DNA of 44,426 bases from a virus. The stretch is taken from the IMG/VR virus record IMGVR_UViG_3300005581_000030, positions 1 to 44,426 of that record; one strand, 5' to 3'. The translations under genes and the position numbers were made by a program. Positions 38,014-43,926 of this stretch are shown here, one piece after another; the stretch's first letter is position 1, and each line of letters begins with the position of its first letter. The notes beneath the pieces were generated by a model. The model was not told the DNA's origin. It made no database searches and was given only the letters and a program-made list of their open reading frames with translations.

Positions 38014-38220
38014 TTAGTTAGAGACGGAGTAGGGCTTGCGGACGCTGTCGATGCTTTCGACATTGACCCGCTTAACCTTACCATCGTTGGTGCGGTAGGT
38101 GTAGTAGTTGTACTTGGCGACCTTGACAGGCTTCAGCAAGCGAGCCATGCGACCATCGGGAAGCACAACATACTTGTCAGCGTTAATTACGGCATACTGT
38201 TCGGTGTTATTATTATTCAT
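38014..38220 (-). CDS. Hypothetical small protein
   Basis: 68 residues starting MNNNNTEQYAV. It is beta-rich and basic: 'KYVVLPDGRMARLLKPVKVAKYNYYTYRTNDGKVKRVNVESID', which might be a small SH3-like or OB-like nucleic-acid-binding fold (inference). It ends 3 bp before the ERF gene and overlaps the upstream gene by 8 bp. A pyrimidine-rich tract, not a Shine-Dalgarno site, precedes the ATG. Confidence 0.6.
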   Translation of the reverse strand: MNNNNTEQYAVINADKYVVLPDGRMARLLKPVKVAKYNYYTYRTNDGKVKRVNVESIDSVRKPYSVSN

Positions 38221-38425
38221 GGGAGAAAGGAGTGGTAAAGTTGTCCGACATCAATGCTTTGTCAACGAGTTTTTTGCGAAAAGCAATTCTTGTTGCGTGA
38301 GCGTGACGCTTGTCAAGGTCACTAATGCACGAAATCATTTCGTCAAGTTGCATTTCATTAATGTCGTAGTGTTGCTTGATGTAGTGGTATTTGTTTTCCC
38401 AATATTCCTTGGAGTTATTTTCCAT
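38213..38425 (-). CDS. Hypothetical small helical protein
   Basis: 70 residues, not recognised. It is charged and helical throughout (EYWENKYHYIKQHYDINEMQLDEMISCISDLDKRHAHATRIAFRKKLVD), probably a coiled coil. It overlaps genes on both sides, supporting real operon membership. Confidence 0.55.
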   Translation of the reverse strand: MENNSKEYWENKYHYIKQHYDINEMQLDEMISCISDLDKRHAHATRIAFRKKLVDKALMSDNFTTPFSHE

Positions 38426-38879
38426 AGTAGTGTTTTACAAATCTTGCAACGCCATTCTGCTTAACTGTCGGGGCGAGTCGGACAGAGAAATTGATGCGTT
38501 TCGCTCCAGCCCACCCCATGGTGTACATGAGATAAAGCACTTCTGGACTAGGTCTTTGTCCGTGTAACTTGTAATATTGGTCAGAGAGTGTTTCACAGTA
38601 GGTTCTCGCCATGGCTCTTGCCACGGTCTCCAATGGCTGTGTAGAGTACGCATATGTCGGCAGTGAAGACTTCGCACGGATGGAGTTGACATAGTTCCAT
38701 GTGGGTAGCCAGATTTGGTACGATGATACGCTCCTCCCCGCATCGCCAAGTGACGGTATCCCCCGTGTTTCTGCAAACGATATCGAATCGAGTGTCTTGT
38801 CAATAGGGTCTGCATTTGCGACCAATACTGAAGCGAGGTAGAATAGGAGTCTCGTGGATACCACATTAGGAAGCCCCAT
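38415..38879 (-). CDS. Secreted lytic transglycosylase-like endolysin
   Basis: 154 residues. The N-terminus (VVSTRLLFYLASVLVANADP) is a signal peptide or signal-anchor. The mature part shows a lytic transglycosylase pattern: 'ISFAETRG' with probable catalytic Glu37, then 'GDAGRSVSSYQI' (45-56), equivalent to the G-x-G-x-x-x-G-x-Y/LMQI segment of the family. C-terminal 'YLMYTMGWAGAKR' resembles the following helix. It would cleave peptidoglycan after secretion. It is the only cell-wall enzyme recognised in the window, yet it sits in the replication operon, about 4 kb from the holin and on the opposite strand. Confidence 0.7.
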   Translation of the reverse strand: MGLPNVVSTRLLFYLASVLVANADPIDKTLDSISFAETRGIPSLGDAGRSVSSYQIWLPTWNYVNSIRAKSSLPTYAYSTQPLETVARAMARTYCETLSDQYYKLHGQRPSPEVLYLMYTMGWAGAKRINFSVRLAPTVKQNGVARFVKHYYGK

Positions 38880-39555
38880 AGATTTTGAAGTAGTCTTTGA
38901 TTCTGCGGACGATGGCTACACCAGTCTCGGTGTTGTTGAACCTGTCGCTTAGACCCGTACCGTTATAGTTCGTGGTGATGATGGTCGCCCGCTGGTTGGC
39001 GGTACGCTCGTCAATAATAGCGAACAGGTCGGTCTCCATGCGTGGGGTCAGACGCTCCTTGCCTAGGTCATCGATGCACAGGATGGTCGTATTAATGAGT
39101 CGGTCAAGGATGTCACCATGGTTGCCGTCCTTGAAGCCTTGCTCGATTTTCTGTTCCAACTTACGCATGGTAAGGAACTCAGCGTGACGAGGGTAACATT
39201 TAAACCATGCATCGTTGAACATACGCCATGCCGCACGGGTCTTCCCCGTGCCCGTCACGCCATGGAGCAGTACGCTGTCGGTATGGTTGCCTCGGTACTC
39301 GCTCAAAGCCTTCTGCATGGCAGGAGAGAGCATCGTATCGATGGTGGCGATGAACGCACTAGGCGTGTTAGGATGCAGACGCTTGAACGCCCACTTATTC
39401 TTTTCAAACACATCCTTGTACACATACGGGTACTCAAAGTGTTCCTTGGTCTTGAAGCAGTCCAAGCAGACTGCTACATACGGTTTGAACTTCTCGCTGT
39501 GCATGTCCCAGACTGGGACTGCGTCAGCATTACAGTGAATGCATTTAGAAGCCAT
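38866..39555 (-). CDS. DnaC-like AAA+ helicase loader
   Basis: 229 residues. A zinc-finger-like N-terminus (CIHC 5-8, CLDC 30-33) precedes an AAA+ ATPase: Walker A GVTGTGKT (99-106), Walker B ILCIDDLG (158-165), sensor 1 TTN (194-196) and an arginine pair (217-218) consistent with an arginine finger. This matches DnaC/IstB-type loaders that place the replicative helicase on DNA. It overlaps the initiator gene by 11 bp; together they parallel lambda O and P in function. No phage helicase is seen, so host DnaB is the likely client. Confidence 0.9.
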   Translation of the reverse strand: MASKCIHCNADAVPVWDMHSEKFKPYVAVCLDCFKTKEHFEYPYVYKDVFEKNKWAFKRLHPNTPSAFIATIDTMLSPAMQKALSEYRGNHTDSVLLHGVTGTGKTRAAWRMFNDAWFKCYPRHAEFLTMRKLEQKIEQGFKDGNHGDILDRLINTTILCIDDLGKERLTPRMETDLFAIIDERTANQRATIITTNYNGTGLSDRFNNTETGVAIVRRIKDYFKIYGAS

Positions 39556-40201
39556 TGGCGTGGTCTTGTGAGGTTAGGCGTTTTTTGTTTTTGGTGGCGT
39601 TGTCGTTCATTACAAAAATGCCCGTCCAGCCAAAGGCAATGCTTTTGTTAATCGATGCAACAGCGGACTCTTCGCTCTGCCACGAGGCCAGCATGCCCAA
39701 TTGCTCCTTGATGGTCGTAGGCTTCATGGCCTTACGAATCTCTTTGCGGTATCCTACCCACTTCTCCCAAGCATGCTTAAAAGCATCTCCATACGGAAGC
39801 ACATGTGTATCTTTATCCTCTTTTTTATCTTCTTTACTATATGGGGGAAGTTCATTGCACCCCCCTAGGGAAACTGGGTTCACCCCCCCCGTGCACTTTT
39901 TTTCCTCCCCTGCCTTAAGCAGGGCTTGGCGGGCCACCGTCCGCAGGTATCGGACAGAGCCTTGAGCGTTGCTCTCTAGCACACGGGTAATGACACCTGC
40001 GTCCAGCAGGTCACCTACGATGTTCTTCACCTGTCGCTGGGATACCCCTAGGATGCGTCCCAGATACCCGTTAGAGGCATAGCACCCGTCCTCCCCATCC
40101 AGACCGTCAATGATGCCATAGGCCATCTTAGCGGTCACGGACAGGTTCTCGTGCTCCAGAATTTCCCTCGGGAGCCAAACACCAGTAAACTTGGGGTTCA
40201 T
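39545..40201 (-). CDS. Replication initiator (lambda O / DnaD-like organisation)
   Basis: 218 residues. Residues 1-90 form a winged-helix domain ('NLSVTAKMAYGIIDGL', 'CYASNGYLGRILGVSQRQVKNIVGDLLDAGVITRVL'), as in phage initiators. A Gly/Pro/Lys-rich linker (about 97-135) follows. The C-terminal domain contains 'WEKWVGYRKEIRKAMKPTTIKEQL' and 'SINKSIAFGWTGIF', the conserved 'SI..GW.G.F' block of DnaD/O-like proteins that contacts loader or helicase. The linker is encoded by DNA carrying G-run iterons (39843-39890), just as lambda's origin lies within O. The start at 40201 overlaps the exonuclease stop. Confidence 0.82.
   Translation of the reverse strand: MNPKFTGVWLPREILEHENLSVTAKMAYGIIDGLDGEDGCYASNGYLGRILGVSQRQVKNIVGDLLDAGVITRVLESNAQGSVRYLRTVARQALLKAGEEKKCTGGVNPVSLGGCNELPPYSKEDKKEDKDTHVLPYGDAFKHAWEKWVGYRKEIRKAMKPTTIKEQLGMLASWQSEESAVASINKSIAFGWTGIFVMNDNATKNKKRLTSQDHANGF
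39797..39890 (-). other. Candidate replication origin inside the initiator gene
   Basis: On the - strand, G8-TGAACCCAGTTTCCC (39890-39868) is followed by G6-TGCAATGAACTTC-C5 (39865-39843). An AT-rich, purine-biased stretch of about 45 bp follows (atatagtaaagaagataaaaaag…). Two tandem iterons about 25 bp apart, then an easily melted tract, is the layout of lambda-type origins. The second unit differs at only two core positions from the units at 4351-4399. It lies in the linker-coding part of the initiator (residues 104-120). Confidence 0.6.
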
Positions 40202-40980
40202 TATTTTAGGTTCAAGGTGTCGATACTGTAGTCAGAGATGCCAGCGTACTGGTCATGCTCCAGACACAAATTCAAATTCACCAGACCTAGGGAGACCTTC
40301 TTCTTGCAAGCCTCCATGAGCGTGTCGCTGATGGTCACCACAGCCACCGCATACGGAGCGGTCTTCTCGACCACGATGAACTGAAAACGGAACGGCTTGC
40401 CGTACATCTTTTCAGCCAGCAGGGTATAAAACGCCATCTGTACCCAGTAGCGTCTATCCTGCAATTCGTAGGTAAAGGACTGCATCGAAGCCCCGTTCTG
40501 GGTCGTCTTGATGTCCGCTAGGATACCGCACTTGACGCACACGAGGTCGAGTTTGCCCTTACACTTCACGCCCTCCAGTTCGGCAACAATGACCTGCTCC
40601 TTCTCGGCCTTGGAGATAATATTCAAAGCCGTGGTATGCGTGGTAATGGCGTTGACGCATCCTTCCACCACCGCACGAGACTCGCCCTTCAAAACGGTCT
40701 TTCCGTTGCTCGCTTCCACGAACTGTTCCCAAACCAACTTGTCCGCAGTCTTGCGTCTGTCCAAGCCAAGCGGGGCGAAAGCCACGGTCTTGTGGAAGTT
40801 GTTCGGTTCAAGCACCAAGGTATGCACGGCAGTGCCAATACGCATCTCCTCGGTCTCGTCTGGTTGCTCTTGGTTGTTAAAGTGCAATGGCGATGTGAAG
40901 AACGCCTTGAACTTCGATGCGTTTAGGTAAGGGAGAGAGCGGTAAGCCTTCTCCGTGATGTTTAGGACTTCGGTATTCAT
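40201..40980 (-). CDS. RecE/PDDEXK-type exonuclease
   Basis: 259 residues. It has the layout of the C-terminal nuclease of exodeoxyribonuclease VIII (DUF3799-like): 'LNASKFKAFFTSPLHF' at the start, GTAVH (49-53), a possible Glu at 134, then the PD-(D/E)xK core KGKLDLV (141-147) and ADIKTT (155-160), and the helix YWVQMAFY (178-185). It degrades 5' ends of double-stranded DNA to leave 3' single strands for annealing. The annealing partner ERF is four genes downstream. It overlaps the initiator gene start by one base and the RusA gene by 4 bp. Confidence 0.88.
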   Translation of the reverse strand: MNTEVLNITEKAYRSLPYLNASKFKAFFTSPLHFNNQEQPDETEEMRIGTAVHTLVLEPNNFHKTVAFAPLGLDRRKTADKLVWEQFVEASNGKTVLKGESRAVVEGCVNAITTHTTALNIISKAEKEQVIVAELEGVKCKGKLDLVCVKCGILADIKTTQNGASMQSFTYELQDRRYWVQMAFYTLLAEKMYGKPFRFQFIVVEKTAPYAVAVVTISDTLMEACKKKVSLGLVNLNLCLEHDQYAGISDYSIDTLNLK

Positions 40981-41432
40981 TGTGTGTTTGTTTGTTTGAA
41001 CAGTACCTGCACCGATGGCTCGATGCTCCAGTACTTCTCAATGGTTATGCTCCAGACTTGGCTGTCGTCAAGCCAGTATCCGTTTTTAGTGAACAAGTCC
41101 AAAATTACTTTGACCGCATTGTCGCAGTCGGGCTTAGTCGTTTTTACAATTGTTTTACACTTGTGAATCTTTCGTAAAAGATATTTTGGAGGACTGTAAA
41201 GCAATTTAATATGGACTTGTACGGCTCCCTCCATGGGCTTAGCAGGTCTGGCTTCGGCTACCCATGGCTCAAATGTACGCATCCATCCAACAATCTTGCT
41301 GTTCTTCATTTTACCCACAAACATCTTGCCCGTCTTAGATTTCAAGACCCGCAAAGCGGCTTGGTGGGTGCTAGTCGGAGGCTCGTGGGGAATAACAAGC
41401 CAAGTTTCTGTTTGACCTAGGAAGTCGTGCAT
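40977..41432 (-). CDS. rusA: RusA-family Holliday junction resolvase
   Basis: 151 residues from ATG at 41432; a longer frame to 41549 is rejected because it would cross the promoter and the divergent gene. The signature is K100-PDCDN (101-105) followed by 'VKVILDLFTKNGYWLDDSQV' with DD at 122-123. These match the acidic residues (PD.DN…DD..V) of RusA. The N-terminus is longer than in E. coli RusA (120 residues). It resolves branched DNA before packaging. First gene of the - strand operon. Confidence 0.88.
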   Translation of the reverse strand: MHDFLGQTETWLVIPHEPPTSTHQAALRVLKSKTGKMFVGKMKNSKIVGWMRTFEPWVAEARPAKPMEGAVQVHIKLLYSPPKYLLRKIHKCKTIVKTTKPDCDNAVKVILDLFTKNGYWLDDSQVWSITIEKYWSIEPSVQVLFKQTNTQ

Positions 41433-41437
41433 ATAAT
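41412..41437 (+). promoter_or_regulatory. Sigma70-like promoter for the HTH gene
   Basis: A perfect TATAAT (41432-41437) on the + strand lies 8 bp before the ATG at 41446, with TTGACC at 41412-41417. The 14-bp spacing is shorter than ideal. Transcription would start at or next to the start codon, giving a leaderless or nearly leaderless message. The -10 overlaps the RusA start codon on the other strand. Confidence 0.45.
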
Positions 41438-41445
41438 GTGTTTTT

Positions 41446-41901
41446 ATGGAATACGAATCCAAGTACGAGCGTGTCAAGTCCGATTCAAAGGATGGTAACC
41501 AAGAAAATCTTGAGCCAGAAAAACGCGAAAAGATTGAATGGATGACCAAAGAAGGTCACACCCAGAAGGAAATCGAGGCAGAAGTTAAGGTCTCTAGCCA
41601 TACCGTTGTTGCTGTACGCCAGCAAATGGGTGACAATGACATCGATATTGGAAATTACAAGCGTCAGACCGCTGACCTGTTTAAGAAAATTGTAATGAAG
41701 GGAGCACACAGGCTCAATACCGAGATTGACGACATCCCTATTGGCATGATGCCAGTTTCTTTGGCTATCCTTATTGACAAGATTGCCGTCCTCCAAGACC
41801 AACCTACTGTCATTATCGAAAACAGGCTCAAAATTTCTCACGAACATTTGAATAAAATGCTTGAAGGCGAAATTATTGACCTGCCAGACGAGCCAAAATG
41901 A
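41446..41901 (+). CDS. Helix-turn-helix protein, candidate small terminase or regulator
   Basis: 151 residues. After a charged N-terminus, residues about 27-60 read as a helix-turn-helix ('REKIEWMTKEGHTQKEIEAEVKVSSHTVVAVRQQM'). A helical central part ('RQTADLFKKIVMKGAHRLNTEIDDIP', then 'LAILIDKIAVLQDQPTVIIENRLKI') and an acidic tail (EGEIIDLPDEP) follow. HTH plus helical oligomerisation region plus acidic C-terminus is how many small terminases look, and no other candidate is near terL. A transcriptional regulator is the main alternative, given the divergent, overlapping promoters. Confidence 0.6.
   Translation: MEYESKYERVKSDSKDGNQENLEPEKREKIEWMTKEGHTQKEIEAEVKVSSHTVVAVRQQMGDNDIDIGNYKRQTADLFKKIVMKGAHRLNTEIDDIPIGMMPVSLAILIDKIAVLQDQPTVIIENRLKISHEHLNKMLEGEIIDLPDEPK
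41448..41477 (-). promoter_or_regulatory. Sigma70-like promoter for the replication operon
   Basis: On the - strand, TTGACA (41477-41472), an 18-bp spacer and TATTCC (41453-41448) lie 15 bp before the RusA start codon. It is embedded in the first codons of the divergent HTH gene. The two promoters therefore face each other across about 15 bp and should interfere, giving a switch-like arrangement. Confidence 0.55.
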
Positions 41902-42022
41902 TTTTTCCGTAAAAGAGATTTTCGTCAAAAATTTTACTGAAGAGGCGATTTAGAAAACTAAGTCAGCCCCATCCGCTCTGCCATTGGGCCGAACCTGCAT
42001 GCGTCCCGTGCATACGCCCTGT

Positions 42023-42071
42023 GGCCCCATTGCTTTCCGTGGAACCATGGTATCATTGTTGTAGCCGAGAC
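42023..42071 (+). promoter_or_regulatory. Shared promoter-like element, copy C
   Basis: Reads GGCCCCATTGCTTTC … CATGGTATCATTGTTGTAGCCGAGACC, the third copy of the element at 1232 and 3820. TTGCTT and TATCAT are 15 bp apart. A GGGCC (41986-41990) / GGCCC (42023-42027) inverted repeat with an inner GCGT/ACGC pair lies just upstream. A leader of about 60 bases ending in an A/C-only run leads to ATG 42129. Together with these elements, the 41902-42128 gap holds no gene. Confidence 0.55.
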
Positions 42072-42128
42072 CGACCAACCCCGCTGTGGGGAAGGCGGGC
42101 GAAGCCAACCAAAACAAAAAAACAAAAC

Positions 42129-42809
42129 ATGACCAAACAAGAAATGGAAATCAACGACAGCATCGCAAAGATGTTGCTCACGCACGAACTCAACATCGTG
42201 TTCACTCCTAAACAGAGTATCGTTGATGACGCAAACGCAAACGCACCCGCTCCTGCTATCACGGAAGAGCGAGTGCTTGAACTAATCCGTGAGCATACCG
42301 CCACTGCAAGTGACGCATTAAAAGAATCAATCGAAGAATCAATCGAAGAGAAGTTTACTGACTACGACTTCTCTGATGCTGTTGAGTCCGCTGTCGATGA
42401 CGCAATCTCTGCCAAAGATTGGGAGTATGAATTGCAGGGGTCATTAGACTATGAGAAGATTGCAAACAAGGTCGTAGATAGTATCGACTGGTCGCAATGC
42501 ATCAGCGACCATGACATCATCACTCGTGACGACATCGATGTAGACGACATCATGCTGAAGTCGGAAGAACTTAACGAAGATGAAATCGTTAAGCAAGCCG
42601 ACCTCGCTGACCGAGTCTGTGCCGAGATGAAGCGTGATTGGTTCGCTGAACTAATCAAAGAAGAGATGAAGAAGTTTGTCCTAGAAAAACAACTTCCAAG
42701 TCTCGTTGCCAAGGCGATTCATCAACTGTTCGTCCGTGCGTCTGACTACGCTACTGAAATCAAGAAGCCCGATGAAACTTCTGACATTCAACAACGCCAA
42801 GACAGTTAA
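42129..42809 (+). CDS. Acidic Asp/Glu-rich protein, first of the early operon
   Basis: 226 residues from ATG at 42129 (leader 'caaaacaaaaaaacaaaac'); 36 upstream codons in frame would cross the promoter. Very acidic: 'KESIEESIEEKFTDYDFSDAVESAVDDAISAKDWEYEL' and 'DIITRDDIDVDDIMLKSEELNEDEIV'. The C-terminus is helical and less charged. Not recognised. A DNA-mimic or host-protein inhibitor role is conceivable from charge and early position but is only a guess. It overlaps the GP88 gene by 38 bp. Confidence 0.7.
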   Translation: MTKQEMEINDSIAKMLLTHELNIVFTPKQSIVDDANANAPAPAITEERVLELIREHTATASDALKESIEESIEEKFTDYDFSDAVESAVDDAISAKDWEYELQGSLDYEKIANKVVDSIDWSQCISDHDIITRDDIDVDDIMLKSEELNEDEIVKQADLADRVCAEMKRDWFAELIKEEMKKFVLEKQLPSLVAKAIHQLFVRASDYATEIKKPDETSDIQQRQDS

Positions 42810-43524
42810 GGGCGAAGGCTACGGGTATCGCACCGCAATTATGTATCTGGCTCCATCAGATGCATCGGGCGTTACCAACACATGCAAGTTTGCGACACGA
42901 GAGTGTCGCAGGCTCTGCCTGTATGAATCTGGACACTCTCTCGTATTCAAATCTATCAATGAGGCTCGTGTTAAACGAACCAAGTTGATGGTTGAAGATG
43001 CGGAGAGTTTCTTCAAACAACTGAAGCGTGAAATCAAGAATCACATTGCCAACAGCAAGAAGCACAAACTCAAGCCTTGTGTGCGACTCAATGGTACAAG
43101 TGACATCTTCGACAAGCACTTCATCTCTGTAATAGATACATTCCACGAGACTCAATTCTACGATTACACGAAAGATTATCGTAGGATGCAGAGTTTCATT
43201 CGTCAGAAAGAGTTGCGTAATGGATTCCCAGAACGCTACCACCTAACTTACTCTCATTCGGAAGGTCGATTGACTGAAAGCCTAGGTATTCTGACGCAGG
43301 GATACAATGTTGCAGTAGTCTTTGCGTGTAAGCGTAAAGAAGAACTTCCACTGACATGGAATGGATTCAAGGTTCTTGATGGAGACATCAGCGACCTTCG
43401 ATTCCTAGACCCCCACACCGATAACAACGGCAAAGGGTTTGTCATAGGACTTCGTGGCAAAGGCCATGCTACGAAAGCCAAAGCGAAACAAGGAGCCTTC
43501 ATCAACCCAAACCAAAACACATAA
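42772..43524 (+). CDS. GP88-family protein
   Basis: 250 residues from ATG at 42772 (MKLLTFNNAKTVKGEGYGY); an earlier in-frame ATG at 42706 would add 22 residues inside the previous gene. Family features: three cysteines in 'NTCKFATRECRRLCLYESG' (C38, C45, C49), 'EARVKRTKLM' (65-73), RLNGTSDI (105-112) and 'FYDYTKDYRRM' (129-139). These match the 'gene product 88' phage family. The cysteine cluster suggests a bound metal or cluster; the biochemical activity is unknown. It overlaps the upstream gene by 38 bp in another frame. Confidence 0.8.
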   Translation: MKLLTFNNAKTVKGEGYGYRTAIMYLAPSDASGVTNTCKFATRECRRLCLYESGHSLVFKSINEARVKRTKLMVEDAESFFKQLKREIKNHIANSKKHKLKPCVRLNGTSDIFDKHFISVIDTFHETQFYDYTKDYRRMQSFIRQKELRNGFPERYHLTYSHSEGRLTESLGILTQGYNVAVVFACKRKEELPLTWNGFKVLDGDISDLRFLDPHTDNNGKGFVIGLRGKGHATKAKAKQGAFINPNQNT

Positions 43525-43531
43525 CACAAAC

Positions 43532-43840
43532 ATGGAACAAGTAGATATGGTCGGCACGACCTATACGGATTGCACAATCCGAGTGCGTATGCGGTGCTCA
43601 TTCGCAGACAATAATGAGCGTATGTTGGTGTCACTAGACACCATTAATAAGTGGCTGAACAACATAAACCATTGGCAGGTAATGCTGATGCCCGAGTCAT
43701 TCGGGCCGTCAAGCGACATGCCATTCCTGTGTGAGAACACAATCATCGACACTGTGGATGTCACCGCAACACGGTACATCCAAGAACCTGTGTCGATGTT
43801 TAACGAACGCATGGAATCAGAAGGGGAGGAACTGCTGTGA
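43532..43840 (+). CDS. Hypothetical protein
   Basis: 102 residues from ATG at 43532, preceded by 'acataacacaaac'. Not recognised. It contains beta-like segments ('TDCTIRVRMRCSF', 'TIIDTVDVTATRYI') and ends in an acidic helix (FNERMESEGEELL). Its stop overlaps a GTG start (GTGA) of a tiny cysteine peptide. Confidence 0.65.
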   Translation: MEQVDMVGTTYTDCTIRVRMRCSFADNNERMLVSLDTINKWLNNINHWQVMLMPESFGPSSDMPFLCENTIIDTVDVTATRYIQEPVSMFNERMESEGEELL

Positions 43841-43926
43841 GTCTCATCCGATGCTTCTGGTGCGGAACATTGCTCCTGCCGTCCGCAACCTGCTGTTTCA
43901 ACTGCCTTAATCACCCAAAACTATGA
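43837..43926 (+). CDS. 29-residue zinc-knuckle peptide
   Basis: Frame GTG AGT CTC … CTA TGA. The product contains RCFWCG (Cys6, Cys9) and TCCFNC (Cys19, Cys20, Cys23), i.e. CxxC-x10-CxxC, a minimal zinc ribbon or knuckle. It fills the 82-bp gap exactly: its GTG overlaps the upstream stop (GTGA) and its stop overlaps the downstream ATG (ATGA). That double coupling, plus the paired cysteines, is the evidence that it is real despite its size. It probably binds nucleic acid or protein. Confidence 0.6.
   Translation: MSLIRCFWCGTLLLPSATCCFNCLNHPKL

Noticed and set aside
41955-42020. tRNA-like stretch on the - strand (AATGGCAGAGC resembling a D-arm, plus GGTTCG)
   Set aside because: No acceptor stem, no proper anticodon loop and no matching T-arm could be closed; the parts are in the wrong order for a cloverleaf.
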